A stretch of 53,971 bases of DNA, from the NCBI GenBank assembly GCA_036389485.1, contig DASVPR010000043.1, positions 1-53,971 of the forward strand, written 5' to 3'. The first letter of the stretch is position 1. Each line of letters begins with the position of its first letter. Of the stretch, positions 33,673 to 42,613 are shown in pieces. The notes beneath the pieces are model-generated. The model was not told where the DNA came from and did not search any database. It saw only the letters and a program-made list of their open reading frames with translations. Source of the DNA: CADCVT01 sp036389485. GTDB taxonomy: Bacteria > Actinomycetota > Thermoleophilia > Solirubrobacterales > Solirubrobacteraceae. Both the position numbers and the translations under genes were made by a program.

Positions 33673-35874
33673 ATGCGCCACGGATGGCTCGCTGCGCTCG
33701 CGTCGATGCTGCTCTTGCTCGTCGCCGCCCCGGCGTCCGCGGAGCACGACCGGTTCGTCCCCGCCGGCCTGAACAGCACGGTCACGAGCGCGAACTTCGT
33801 CGTGCACTACGACCCGTACACCGCGACGGCCGCCGCGGCGCAGGCGCTGAGCGCCGACATGGAGGAGAGCCACTCGCGCCTCGTCGCGGGGGCCGGCAGC
33901 ACGCCGAACGCGGGGCTGAACACGCCGATCGACGACTCGGACAACCGGACCGACGTCTACATGAGCGCGCCCTCGAACTTCCCCGACTTCACCGGCGGCA
34001 TCGTCTACAAGGACACGCACGGCGCGGGCGCGAGCTACATCTTCATGACGCCCGGCCTCTCGCGGACCGGGACGCGGTTCCGCAGCGCCCACGAGTACAT
34101 GCACGTCATCCAGGACGCGTACTTCTCGGGCGCGGGGCTGCTGACCGAGAGCACCGCGAACTGGGCGTCGGAGTGGGCGCTGCCCGACATCGACCCGCAG
34201 GACAGCAACTTCTCCCACCCCGAGCTGCCGCTCGACTGCAGCTACGGCGACTTCGGCGGGACGCCGTGCGGCAACGGCTACCGGCAGTGGCCGTTCTTCT
34301 GGCGCCTGACCCAGCTCTACGGCGGCGACGTGATGGACGGGCTGCTCGACCGCATGGCCGCCGTGTGCGGCGCCGGCTGCGCGCCGAGCGACGACCGGCA
34401 GATCCTCGCCGACGAGGTCGCCGCGCAGTCCGGCGGCCAGGACACGCTGTCGGAGGTCTACGCCGACTACGCGCGGCGCATCTGGGTCCCGGCCTGGTGG
34501 CAGAGCCCGGCGGTGAGCCAGTTCCCGACGACGGCCATGCAGGCGATCCACAACCTCATGGGCGTTCCCGACCACCGCCTCTACGACCAGCAGCTGCCGT
34601 CCGGCGACACGGGCGTGGTCGACGAGCCGGTCGACCACCTGGCGGCGAGCTACGTCCTCGTGCGGACCGACGGGGGCTTCGAGCCGACCGGGCCGGACGA
34701 CCTGCTGCGGATCATGATCGACCGGCCGTCCGGGCTGAGCCAGCCGTTCCACAGCATCGTCTTCACCGCGGCCGGCGCGCAGGACGGACCGCAGGTGGCG
34801 GTCGAGGCGCCCGAGACGTTCGACGTGAGCGCCGACCCGGCGACCACGCGGCAGCTCCTGCTGCCGCTCGTCAACGACTCGCCGACCGCGAACGACCTGC
34901 ACTTCAACTACCGCGTGCGCTTCATCCGCGGGACGCCGACGCCGCCGGCCAACGACACGCCCGCGGGCGCGATCACGGTGCCCCTCAACGGCGATGCGAC
35001 GACGAACAACGTCTACGCGGGCGGCCGGGGGAACGTGACCGAGGCGACGGGGTGCGGGCCCGCGCAGGACGCCACGCGCGGCGTCTGGTTCCGCTTCACG
35101 ACCGACAACGACGGGCTGCACAGCTACAACGCCAACTTCAGCGACTTCGGCGCGATCGTCGCGCTGTACCGCGCCAACGACGGCTCGTTCGCCGGCTGCT
35201 CCGGCACCGGCGTCTTCTCCGGCTTCCAGCCCGGCGGGACGACGTACGACGTCTACGTCGGGCGCAGCGCGTTCGAGACGCGCTTCGGCACGCAGGCCAA
35301 GCTCGCGGTGAACGGGCCGGGCCCGGTCCTGCCCGAGGTCAACGTGAACACGCCGCAGAACGGCGCCGTGCTCGGGACGCGGACGCCGTTCTTCTCCGGC
35401 AACGCCAGCAACCGCTTCGGCGACAGCGGCAGCGTGCGGGTGCTCGTCTGGGCCGGCGCCGACATGGGCGCCCCGCCCGTCCGCACGTTCACCGCACCGC
35501 GCACGAACACGAGCTGGGGCGTCGTCGGGCCCGAGCTGCCGGACGGCGTCTACACGTGGCGCGCCGAGCTCGACGGCAAGGCCGGGACGGGCCAGACCGC
35601 GCCGTACACGTTCACGGTCCGCGGGCCGGTCGGCACCGGTCCGGGGACCGGGCAGCTCGAGCCGCCGATCGGCGACGGCACGCCCCCGGTCAGCACCGAG
35701 TGCCGCCGGGCGCGGACGGCGCGCACCGCCGCGCGGCGCAAGCTCGCCTCCGCCAAGCGCGCGCTGAAGAAGGCGAGGGGCGCGCGGCGCAAGCGCGCCG
35801 CCAGGACACGGGTCGCGCGCGCCCGGCGCGGGCTGCGGCGGGCGAACGTCCGCGTCCGGCGCTTCTGCGTCTAG
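33673..35874 (+). CDS. Secreted HExxH metallopeptidase-like protein
   Basis: 733 aa from ATG at 33673; an in-frame GTG at 33664 adds three residues. There is a signal peptide to about residue 23. A zinc motif HEYMH lies at 140-144 (RSAHEYMHVIQDAYF), with Glu159 in LLTESTANW as a candidate third ligand. This spacing is shorter than in classical gluzincins but matches secreted HExxH proteins with an E-S-x-A-x-W block. A middle beta domain (about 410-540), an Ig-like domain (about 550-650) and a strongly Arg/Lys-rich tail of 60 residues follow. The tail may bind the cell wall. Function is probably extracellular proteolysis. Confidence 0.78.
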   Translation: MRHGWLAALASMLLLLVAAPASAEHDRFVPAGLNSTVTSANFVVHYDPYTATAAAAQALSADMEESHSRLVAGAGSTPNAGLNTPIDDSDNRTDVYMSAPSNFPDFTGGIVYKDTHGAGASYIFMTPGLSRTGTRFRSAHEYMHVIQDAYFSGAGLLTESTANWASEWALPDIDPQDSNFSHPELPLDCSYGDFGGTPCGNGYRQWPFFWRLTQLYGGDVMDGLLDRMAAVCGAGCAPSDDRQILADEVAAQSGGQDTLSEVYADYARRIWVPAWWQSPAVSQFPTTAMQAIHNLMGVPDHRLYDQQLPSGDTGVVDEPVDHLAASYVLVRTDGGFEPTGPDDLLRIMIDRPSGLSQPFHSIVFTAAGAQDGPQVAVEAPETFDVSADPATTRQLLLPLVNDSPTANDLHFNYRVRFIRGTPTPPANDTPAGAITVPLNGDATTNNVYAGGRGNVTEATGCGPAQDATRGVWFRFTTDNDGLHSYNANFSDFGAIVALYRANDGSFAGCSGTGVFSGFQPGGTTYDVYVGRSAFETRFGTQAKLAVNGPGPVLPEVNVNTPQNGAVLGTRTPFFSGNASNRFGDSGSVRVLVWAGADMGAPPVRTFTAPRTNTSWGVVGPELPDGVYTWRAELDGKAGTGQTAPYTFTVRGPVGTGPGTGQLEPPIGDGTPPVSTECRRARTARTAARRKLASAKRALKKARGARRKRAARTRVARARRGLRRANVRVRRFCV

Positions 35875-35902
35875 GGCGGCCGCGCGGGCGTAGGATCGCA
35901 CC

Positions 35903-36775
35903 GTGCCCGGCGACGACCCGCAGCGCCTGACGTTCGTCCAGCGCCGCGCCATGCGGCAGCTCGTCAAGAAGGCGCGCAAGCCCGCGGGCGAGCCGCTGTC
36001 GGAGGAGGACTGGGCCGCGTACTGGTCGATGTCCGGCGACTCCGGGCACCGCGCGATGAAGCGGATGCTCCTGGCGATCCCGAGCAGCCCGCGCTGCGGG
36101 TTCTGCGGCGCGCCGTTCGCCGGCCTCGGCTCGAAGGTGCTCCGTCCCATGGGGTTCCGGCCCTCGCGCAAGAACCCGAGCATGTGCGACGTCTGCGTCG
36201 AGCTGGCGCCGCCAGGCGGGATGACGATGAAGGCAGGAGTCCTGTTCGCGGACGTCCGCGGCTTCACGGCGCTCAGCGAGCGCACGGAACCGCGCGAGGT
36301 CAGCGCGCTCCTGCGCCGCTTCTACGGCATAGCCGAGCGCGTGCTCTTCCCCGAGGCGATGATCGACAAGCTGATCGGCGACGAGGTGATGGCGCTCTAC
36401 CTGCCGATCCCGGGGCACGACCACGATCCGGAGGAGACCCGGGCGCGGATCGCCGAGACGATGCTGCGCCACGCGCGCAAGCTGCTGGAGGGCGTCGGCT
36501 ACGGCGCGGACGATGGACCGTTCGTCGAGCTCGGCATCGGCCTCGACCACGGCGAGGCCTTCGTCGGCAACATCGGCGAGGGCTCGGTCCGCGACTTCAC
36601 CGCGATCGGCGACGTCGTCAACACCGCCTCGCGGCTCACGGGCCACGCGCGCGGCGGCGAGATCGTCGTCTCCGCCCGGCTCGCCGACGCGCTGCCCGAT
36701 CCGCCCGGCGACGCGGTCGAGCTCACCGTGAAGGGCAAGGCGGAGCCGGTGCCGGCCCGCCGGATCGCCGCCTAG
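35903..36775 (+). CDS. Class III adenylate/guanylate cyclase with Cys-rich N-terminus
   Basis: 290 aa from GTG at 35903. The N-terminal about 105 residues contain CGFC (about 70) and CDVC (about 95), a possible four-Cys metal or redox site. The cyclase domain then has the first metal-binding Asp in VLFADVRGFTALSE and the second in IDKLIGDEVMALY, plus DFTAIGDVVNTASRL. It makes cAMP or cGMP in the cytoplasm. No membrane segment is seen. The four-Cys input could sense zinc or redox state. Its stop overlaps the convergent DUF2855 stop. Confidence 0.9.
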   Translation: MPGDDPQRLTFVQRRAMRQLVKKARKPAGEPLSEEDWAAYWSMSGDSGHRAMKRMLLAIPSSPRCGFCGAPFAGLGSKVLRPMGFRPSRKNPSMCDVCVELAPPGGMTMKAGVLFADVRGFTALSERTEPREVSALLRRFYGIAERVLFPEAMIDKLIGDEVMALYLPIPGHDHDPEETRARIAETMLRHARKLLEGVGYGADDGPFVELGIGLDHGEAFVGNIGEGSVRDFTAIGDVVNTASRLTGHARGGEIVVSARLADALPDPPGDAVELTVKGKAEPVPARRIAA

Positions 36776-37740
36776 CGCGCGAGCGTGAGCACGTGCCCGC
36801 GCCGCGGGTCGACGTCGCCGTCGACGAGCGAGCGCCAGACCCGCTGCACGTCCTCCGGCCCCTCGCCGTGCTCGATCTCCATGAAGTCCCCGACGCGCTC
36901 GGCGAACGCGTCCCACGCCTCGCCCATCCGCCGCTGCAGCTCCGCGCCGCCGACGCGCTCGGTCATCCGCTCGACGTGGTCGGGCGCGAAGAAGAACTCG
37001 GTCTCCCACTCGCCGCCGCCGCCGGCCGCCTCCCAATGCGTGGCGCCCACGACCACGTCGCGCCGCACCGTCGCGGCCCCGTGCAGCGCGTCCCGCACCG
37101 CGGCGTCGCCGGACATGTCGACGTAGACCACCTCCTCGCCGCCGAGGGCCGCGACGTCGTCGTAGGTGACGACGCGGTCGTAGAGCCCGAGCGACTCGGC
37201 GAACTCGCGGTTGCGCGCGGACGTCAGCCCGACCACCGGCCCGTCGAGCAGGAAGGCGAGGCCGTACGCGGTCTTCGACGACGCGCTGCCCAACACGACC
37301 GTCGCCTCCTCGCCGGCGAGGAAGTCCGCCAGCAGGAACGACGTCCCGAAGAGCGGGCGCAGCAGGAGCGCCGCATCGAGGTGCGGCATGTCCGGGGCGA
37401 CGGGCAGGTAGCGGTTGTACGTGGCCGGCAGCTCGGCGCGGTGCGGCGAACGCTCGAACAGCCGGTCGTCGAGCGTCATCGTCACGTGCGAGGACATCGG
37501 GAAGTAGCCGTAGATCCACTGCCCGGTCTCGACGACCTCGCCGATGCCCCACACCGGCACGCGCCCCCAGCCCTCGTCCGCGGCGGGGAAGAACCGCCAG
37601 TAGCTCAGCGCGTCGCCCATCACGCCGTACGTGACGTTGTTCGCGGTCAGCCCGAACCGCAGGATCCGCACGTTCCCGTCCTCGCCGCCGTCGAGCACCC
37701 GCGTCGCGCGCAGGTCGTCGCGGCGCACCTCGACGTCCAT
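36772..37740 (-). CDS. DUF2855 family protein (medium-chain dehydrogenase-like)
   Basis: 322 aa from ATG at 37740. The N-terminal barrel-like part (LRFGLTANNVTYGVMGDALSY, then YWRFFPA and VPVWGIGEVVETG) and the nucleotide-binding-like segment ATVVLGSASSKTAYGLAFLL match DUF2855, a family related to zinc-independent MDR oxidoreductases. It is the last gene of an operon with an alcohol oxidase-like GMC protein and an aldehyde dehydrogenase, and its ATG overlaps the dehydrogenase stop by one base. It likely acts in the same alcohol or aldehyde pathway; the reaction is unknown. Confidence 0.87.
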   Translation of the reverse strand: MDVEVRRDDLRATRVLDGGEDGNVRILRFGLTANNVTYGVMGDALSYWRFFPAADEGWGRVPVWGIGEVVETGQWIYGYFPMSSHVTMTLDDRLFERSPHRAELPATYNRYLPVAPDMPHLDAALLLRPLFGTSFLLADFLAGEEATVVLGSASSKTAYGLAFLLDGPVVGLTSARNREFAESLGLYDRVVTYDDVAALGGEEVVYVDMSGDAAVRDALHGAATVRRDVVVGATHWEAAGGGGEWETEFFFAPDHVERMTERVGGAELQRRMGEAWDAFAERVGDFMEIEHGEGPEDVQRVWRSLVDGDVDPRRGHVLTLAR

Positions 37741-39179
37741 CAGAGCTGCAGCGACTTGAGGGTGAGGAACTCCTCGATCCCGTACGGGCCGAGCTCGCGG
37801 CCGTGGCCGGACTGCTTGTAGCCGCCGAACGGCGCGAGGGGGTTGAACGCGGCGCCGTTGATCTCGACCTGGCCGGTGCGGATGCGGCGGGCGACGGCCT
37901 TCGCGCGCTCCTCGTCGGCGCTGTACACGCCGCCGGCGAGGCCGTACTCGGTGTCGTTGGCGATGCGGACCGCGTCGTCCTCGTCGTCGTACGGCATGAT
38001 CGCCAGCACCGGGCCGAAGATCTCCTCGCGCGCGATGGTCATGTCGGGCGTGACCTCGCTGAAGACCGTCGGCTGCACGTAGTAGCCGCGGTCGAACCCC
38101 TCGGGCGGCTCCGCGCCGCCGACGACGAGCTTCGCCCCCTCCTCGACGCCCTTCTCGATGTACGAGCGCACGCGGTCGCGCTGGACCTCGGAGACCAGCG
38201 GCCCGAGTGCGGTCTCCTCGCTGAACGGCTCGCCGACCGGGGTCTGCTCCACCGCCGCCGCCGCGATCTGCTCCACCACCGGCAGCTTGTCGCGCGGCAC
38301 GAGCATGCGCGTCAGCGCCGAGCACGTCTGGCCGGAGTTCAGGTAGCACTTGCGGATCCCGTTGACGACGGCCTTCTCGAGGTCGGCGTCGTCGAGGATC
38401 ACGTTCGGCGACTTCCCGCCCAGCTCCAAGGCGACCTTCTTCACCGTCGCCGCCGCGACCTCGGAGACGCGCCGCCCCGCGCGCGTCGACCCGGTGAACG
38501 AGACCATGTCGACACCCGGGTGCCCGGCGATCGCCTCGCCCACGACCGGGCCGTAGCCGGTCACGAGGTTGAAGACGCCGGCCGGCACCCCGACCTCGTC
38601 CATGATCTCCGCGAGCACGAACGAGTTCAGCGGCGTGACCTCGCTCGGCTTCAGCACGACGGTGCAGCCCGCGACCAGCGCCGGCGCCACCTTCGCCGCG
38701 ATCTGGTGCAGCGGGTAGTTCCACGGCGTGATCGCGCCGACCACGCCGATCGGCTCGCGCACCACGAGCGAGTTGCCGATCTGCTGCTCCCACGGGATGT
38801 GCTCGACGAGGTGGGCCATCGAGCCGAAGTCCATGATCGGCAGGCCCGCCTGGACCATCATCGAGATCTTGATCGGGGACCCGAGCTCCTGGGAGATGAG
38901 CGCCGCGATCTCCTCCTGACGCTCCTGCAGCTTCAGCGAGATCGCGGTGCACAGCTCGACGCGCTGGCCCAGAGGCGTCTGCGACCACGAGTCGAACGCG
39001 GCGCGCGCCGCCGAGACGGCGCGGTCGACGTCGTCCGGCGTCCCCTCGGGGATCCGGCCCATGACCTCCTCGGTCGAGGCGTTCACCACCTCGATCGTGC
39101 CGTCGGAGGAAGGCGAGACCCACTCGCCGCCGATGAAGAGCCGATCGCGTTCCACGATCGTGGGCGTGGCGGTGCTCAT
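37740..39179 (-). CDS. NAD(P)-dependent aldehyde dehydrogenase
   Basis: 479 aa from ATG at 39179. The conserved blocks are PWNYPLHQIAAKVAPAL, FTGSTRAGRRV, the general base Glu in LELGGKSPNVI and the nucleophile Cys in NSGQTCSALTRMLVPR, followed by EEIFGPVLAIMPY and PFGGYKQSGHGRELG. It oxidises an aldehyde to the acid. The upstream GMC protein overlaps it as ATGA (39176-39179), which suggests it uses the aldehyde that enzyme makes. Confidence 0.95.
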   Translation of the reverse strand: MSTATPTIVERDRLFIGGEWVSPSSDGTIEVVNASTEEVMGRIPEGTPDDVDRAVSAARAAFDSWSQTPLGQRVELCTAISLKLQERQEEIAALISQELGSPIKISMMVQAGLPIMDFGSMAHLVEHIPWEQQIGNSLVVREPIGVVGAITPWNYPLHQIAAKVAPALVAGCTVVLKPSEVTPLNSFVLAEIMDEVGVPAGVFNLVTGYGPVVGEAIAGHPGVDMVSFTGSTRAGRRVSEVAAATVKKVALELGGKSPNVILDDADLEKAVVNGIRKCYLNSGQTCSALTRMLVPRDKLPVVEQIAAAAVEQTPVGEPFSEETALGPLVSEVQRDRVRSYIEKGVEEGAKLVVGGAEPPEGFDRGYYVQPTVFSEVTPDMTIAREEIFGPVLAIMPYDDEDDAVRIANDTEYGLAGGVYSADEERAKAVARRIRTGQVEINGAAFNPLAPFGGYKQSGHGRELGPYGIEEFLTLKSLQL

Positions 39180-41164
39180 GCCGTGACCTCCTGGAGGGAT
39201 GCGCCCTGCGCCGCGAGGATGTTCTCCGCGGTCCGGCTCGCGAGCGCCATGATCGTGATCATCGGGTTGGTGCCGCTCGGTGTCGGGAAGGCGGACGCGT
39301 CGCCGATCCAGACGCCCTCGACGTCGTGCAGCCGGCCGCGCGGGTCCGCGACGCTCGTCTGCGGATCGCTGCCCATCCGGCACGTGCCCATCTGGTGCGC
39401 GGCGAACAGCGTGAAGCCGCCCGCGCGGATCGGGATGCGCTGCAGGCGCGCGATGAACGCGTCGAGGTCGTCGCCGACCCGCCAGGTGGGCTGGCCCTGC
39501 GCGAGGCCGTAGATGCGGCGCGCGCCCGCGGCGTGGTGGAGCCGCACCTGCGCCTCGAGGGCGCGGTGCGTGTTGGCGACGTCGAGCGGGTCGGTCATCG
39601 AGTACCACGGCACGGTCATGCCGTTCTCGTCGAGCGTGACCCGGCCGTGGCCGTGGTCGCGGACGAGGCCGATGAACGTCGCGGCGTTCGCGAACTCCGC
39701 CATCGACTGCTTGTGCTCGCGCGCCGTCGAGAGCGGGACGGCGGACGCGCCGAGCGCGGTCGTGTACTGGACGGCCTCGAGCAGGAAGCCGTAACCGTCC
39801 CCGAGGTTGGCGAACTCGTTGATCAGCCCGGCGTGGGGCGGGCCCCACCACGACTGCATGTCCTCGCCGTAGTCGCCGATCGTCGCGGTGCACGGGTGCA
39901 GCCGCAGGTACTGGCCGGCCGCGGGGCCGCCGATCCCGGTCCGCAGCAGCAGCCCCGGCGACTCCAGCGAACCGGCGGCGACGACCACCTGCGGCGCCCG
40001 CACGGTGACCTTGACCGGCGGGCGGCTCGGGTCCTCGCGGTCGGTCCACACGGCCTCGACGCCGGCGGCGCGACCGTTCTCCACGATGATCCGGTCGGCC
40101 CAGCACTGGGTGACCACCTGCGCGCCGCGGTCGACGGCGTCCTGCAGGTAGGTCTTCAGCGTGGACTGCTTCGCCCCCGACTGGTCGCCGAACCCGAGGT
40201 AGCCGGCCATCGCCGGGTCGTGCTTCGAGCGGTCCCAGTTGCGCGTGATCGTGGCGAAGTTCCACCCGAGCGCCTCGGCGCCGCGCTTCATCGCCTGCTG
40301 CGGCTTGTTCAGCTCCGAGCAGTCGGCGTTGACGCTCAGCCGCTCCCACACCGCGTCGAGGTGGCGGTCGAAGGCGTCGGTGGCGACGTCGGTCAGCCCG
40401 TGCTCGCTCGCCCACTGCTCGCGCACCCAGTCCTTCGTGCGCAGCGACGTCGTCCAGTTGATCGTCGTCCCGCCGCCGAGGCACGAGCCCGCCTGGAGCG
40501 TGACGTTCATGTCGCCGGTCACCTGCGGGCCGCCGCGCCAGTAGAGGTTCTGGTGCGCCCACAGCTCGACCTGGTTGAAGTCGGCCTCGTTGAAGTAGCC
40601 GCCCGCCTCGAGGATCACGACGCGCAGGCCCTGCTCGGCGAGCTTGGCCGCGATCACCGCGCCGCCGGCGCCCGAGCCGACGACGACCGCGTCGGCCTCG
40701 AGCGTCGTCTCGGCCTCGGGCACGAGCGGCTCGATCGGCTTGGGCACGTTCGGGACGGGGGAGATCGGGCCCGGGTAGCCGAAGACCTTCCAGTTCGGGT
40801 TCTGGCCCGTCGTCTCGTCGACCAGGCCGTAGGCGAAGAACAGCGTCATCCCGCGGAGCGCCGCGATGCCGATCGCCGCGTCCTGGGAGGCGAGCTGGAG
40901 GTTGAGGAGGAGCTGCTCGCGGGACAGCTGGGACGCACCGACGAACCCCTGCTCGGCGAGCGCGTCGAGCAGCTGCTGCAGGCCGGCCTTCTGGTCCGGC
41001 GGCATGAGGTCCAGCGCCTGGACGATCGCCTCGTCGGCGCCGACGTCGGTCGCGGTGCGCGCCCAGAACCCGGTCGCGTCCGGATCGTGCTCGATCGAGG
41101 GGACGATCGTGTCGCACAGCTCGCGCAGCGTCTGAAGCTGCACCTCCGTCAGCGCTGTAGGCAT
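39176..41164 (-). CDS. GMC-family FAD-dependent alcohol oxidoreductase
   Basis: 662 aa. An N-terminal helical domain of about 110 residues (TEVQLQTLRELCDTIVPSIE) resembles the gluconate 2-dehydrogenase subunit 3-like part found fused to long-chain alcohol oxidases. The FAD-binding GSGAGG lies at 163-168 with ILEAGG, and GSCLGGGTTINW follows. The active-site His is in GFTLFAAHQMGTCRMG, and PSGTNPMITIMALASR closes the domain. It probably oxidises a long-chain or cyclic alcohol to an aldehyde or ketone. It leads a three-gene operon with an aldehyde dehydrogenase and DUF2855, divergent from the STAS gene by 92 bases. Confidence 0.93.
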   Translation of the reverse strand: MPTALTEVQLQTLRELCDTIVPSIEHDPDATGFWARTATDVGADEAIVQALDLMPPDQKAGLQQLLDALAEQGFVGASQLSREQLLLNLQLASQDAAIGIAALRGMTLFFAYGLVDETTGQNPNWKVFGYPGPISPVPNVPKPIEPLVPEAETTLEADAVVVGSGAGGAVIAAKLAEQGLRVVILEAGGYFNEADFNQVELWAHQNLYWRGGPQVTGDMNVTLQAGSCLGGGTTINWTTSLRTKDWVREQWASEHGLTDVATDAFDRHLDAVWERLSVNADCSELNKPQQAMKRGAEALGWNFATITRNWDRSKHDPAMAGYLGFGDQSGAKQSTLKTYLQDAVDRGAQVVTQCWADRIIVENGRAAGVEAVWTDREDPSRPPVKVTVRAPQVVVAAGSLESPGLLLRTGIGGPAAGQYLRLHPCTATIGDYGEDMQSWWGPPHAGLINEFANLGDGYGFLLEAVQYTTALGASAVPLSTAREHKQSMAEFANAATFIGLVRDHGHGRVTLDENGMTVPWYSMTDPLDVANTHRALEAQVRLHHAAGARRIYGLAQGQPTWRVGDDLDAFIARLQRIPIRAGGFTLFAAHQMGTCRMGSDPQTSVADPRGRLHDVEGVWIGDASAFPTPSGTNPMITIMALASRTAENILAAQGASLQEVTA

Positions 41165-41256
41165 GCCCTCTCCGCTCCGTTCGACAGGGTGTCGAGATTA
41201 CCGTTCCGCCCGCGCGCGTTTGCTCCTGACCCCATTCCGGGAACTGCACCGGAGCG

Positions 41257-41598
41257 ATGACCAAGCTCGATGCCGCCACCGGGCCCGTCCCGACGATCGC
41301 GCCCACGGGCGCGCTCGACCTCGCCACGAGCCGCGGGCTCCAGACACGGCTGGCGGAGCTGGCCGGGGAGAGCGGCCAGGAAGCCATCCTCGACCTCTCG
41401 GGCGTGTCGTTCATCGACTCGGTCGGGCTGGGGGTGGTGCTGAAGGCCGCGAGCCGCTTCCACCGGCAGGCCAAGCGCCTGTTCATCGTCGCCCCGCCGG
41501 GGCCCGTGCACCGCATCCTCGACTTCGCCGGCGTCACCGACCGGCTCGCGGTCGTGGAGACGGTCGACGAGGCGCGCGCGGTCATCCGCCACGGGTAG
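41257..41598 (+). CDS. STAS-domain anti-sigma-factor antagonist
   Basis: 113 aa. A single STAS domain has the phosphorylatable Ser in SFIDSVGLGVVLKA. In relatives of the SpoIIAA/RsbV group, an unphosphorylated form frees a sigma factor from its anti-sigma kinase. No such kinase or sigma gene is adjacent, so the partner must be elsewhere. Start ATG at 41257. Confidence 0.9.
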   Translation: MTKLDAATGPVPTIAPTGALDLATSRGLQTRLAELAGESGQEAILDLSGVSFIDSVGLGVVLKAASRFHRQAKRLFIVAPPGPVHRILDFAGVTDRLAVVETVDEARAVIRHG

Positions 41599-41621
41599 AG
41601 CGGTACTAGCCTGAGCGGCCC

Positions 41622-42221
41622 GTGGCCGCCGACCCCTTCGCCGTCCTCGGCGTCGTCCCCGGCACGCCCCTCGACGACGTCACCGCCAGCTACCGCCGGC
41701 TGGCGAAGCGCTGGCATCCGGACCGCGGCGGGGGCGCGGAGGCGGCGCGGCGGATGGCGGAGATCAACGCGGCCTACGACCTCCTCCGCAGCGGGGAGTG
41801 GCAGGAGGCGCGGCATCCGTCACGGCCGCGGCCGGCGCCGCCGCGTCCTCGCACCGGCGCGTGGCTGCCGGACGCCGTGCGGCGGGCGCTCGGGCCGGAG
41901 CTGCTGGTCGCGCTCGCGCCGCGCGAGGATGTCGCCTTCGTGACGCCCGCAGCCGTGTGGGCGAGCCCGCAGGCGCTGCTGGCGGTGACCGACCGGCGGC
42001 TGCTGTGGCTGCTGGACGACGCCGTCACCGGGCGCGTGCGCTCGCTCTCCTTCGGCGCCATCGCCGGCGTCGCGACGCGGCTGGCGTGGCCGCGGCGCCG
42101 TCACGCCGTCCTGCGCGTCGAGCGGCGCAACGGGCGCCGGCCGCTGACGTTCAGCGAGCTGCGGCCCGAGACCGCGGAGGCGATCGCTCGGCACGTCCAC
42201 GTAGGGTCCCGTCTTCCATGA
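41622..42221 (+). CDS. J-domain protein with a C-terminal PH-like domain
   Basis: 199 aa from GTG at 41622. The J domain (about 4-60) has the HPD motif in LAKRWHPDRGGG. A Pro/Arg linker leads to a second domain (about 95-190) with AVWASPQALLAVTDRRLLWLL, which looks like a bacterial PH-type beta domain. Via HPD it would stimulate an Hsp70 ATPase. It heads a chain of overlapping genes: its stop overlaps the thioesterase ATG (42218-42221). Confidence 0.85.
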   Translation: MAADPFAVLGVVPGTPLDDVTASYRRLAKRWHPDRGGGAEAARRMAEINAAYDLLRSGEWQEARHPSRPRPAPPRPRTGAWLPDAVRRALGPELLVALAPREDVAFVTPAAVWASPQALLAVTDRRLLWLLDDAVTGRVRSLSFGAIAGVATRLAWPRRRHAVLRVERRNGRRPLTFSELRPETAEAIARHVHVGSRLP

Positions 42222-42613
42222 GCGAGGAGTTCCGCCACCGGCTGCGCGTCCGCTACGGGGAGTGCGACCCCCAGGGCGTCGTGTACTTCGCCAACTACGC
42301 GGTCTACGTCGACATCGGGATGACCGAGCTTTGGCGCGACCGCATCGGGCCGTACAACGACATGGTCGAGGCCGGCAGCGACATGGTCGTGGCGGAGCTG
42401 ACCCTGCGCTACCGGGGATCGGCACGCTTCGACGAGGACCTGGACGTCGTCATCGGCGTCGAGCGGCTGGGGGAGACGTCGCTGGTGTGCGCGTGGCGGA
42501 TCGAGCGCGAGGACGAGGTGCTCGTCGAGGGGACGATCCGCCAGGTGTGCATCGACCCTGCGACGAAGGCGAAGAAGCCGCTGCCGGCGGACGTCCGCGC
42601 CGCGCTGGCATGA
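42218..42613 (+). CDS. Hotdog-fold acyl-CoA thioesterase (4-hydroxybenzoyl-CoA thioesterase type)
   Basis: 131 aa from ATG at 42218. The catalytic Asp17 is in YGECDPQGVVYFANYAVYVD, the signature of YbgC/4HBT enzymes. It cleaves an acyl-CoA thioester in the cytoplasm; the acyl chain is unknown. The ATG overlaps the J-domain stop and its own stop overlaps the HipA-like ATG at 42610. Confidence 0.93.
   Translation: MSEEFRHRLRVRYGECDPQGVVYFANYAVYVDIGMTELWRDRIGPYNDMVEAGSDMVVAELTLRYRGSARFDEDLDVVIGVERLGETSLVCAWRIEREDEVLVEGTIRQVCIDPATKAKKPLPADVRAALA

Noticed and set aside
32765..36285. Very long minus-strand frames (up to 1174 aa and 1275 aa) extending the CHAT or partner genes upstream
   Set aside because: The extensions run antisense through the secreted HExxH gene or the partner gene and are low-complexity; starts at 32764 and 33588 give normal overlaps.
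37803..41260. Plus-strand frames of 569 and 644 aa opposite the aldehyde dehydrogenase and GMC genes
   Set aside because: Shadow sequence; the minus strand has full catalytic motifs for both enzymes.
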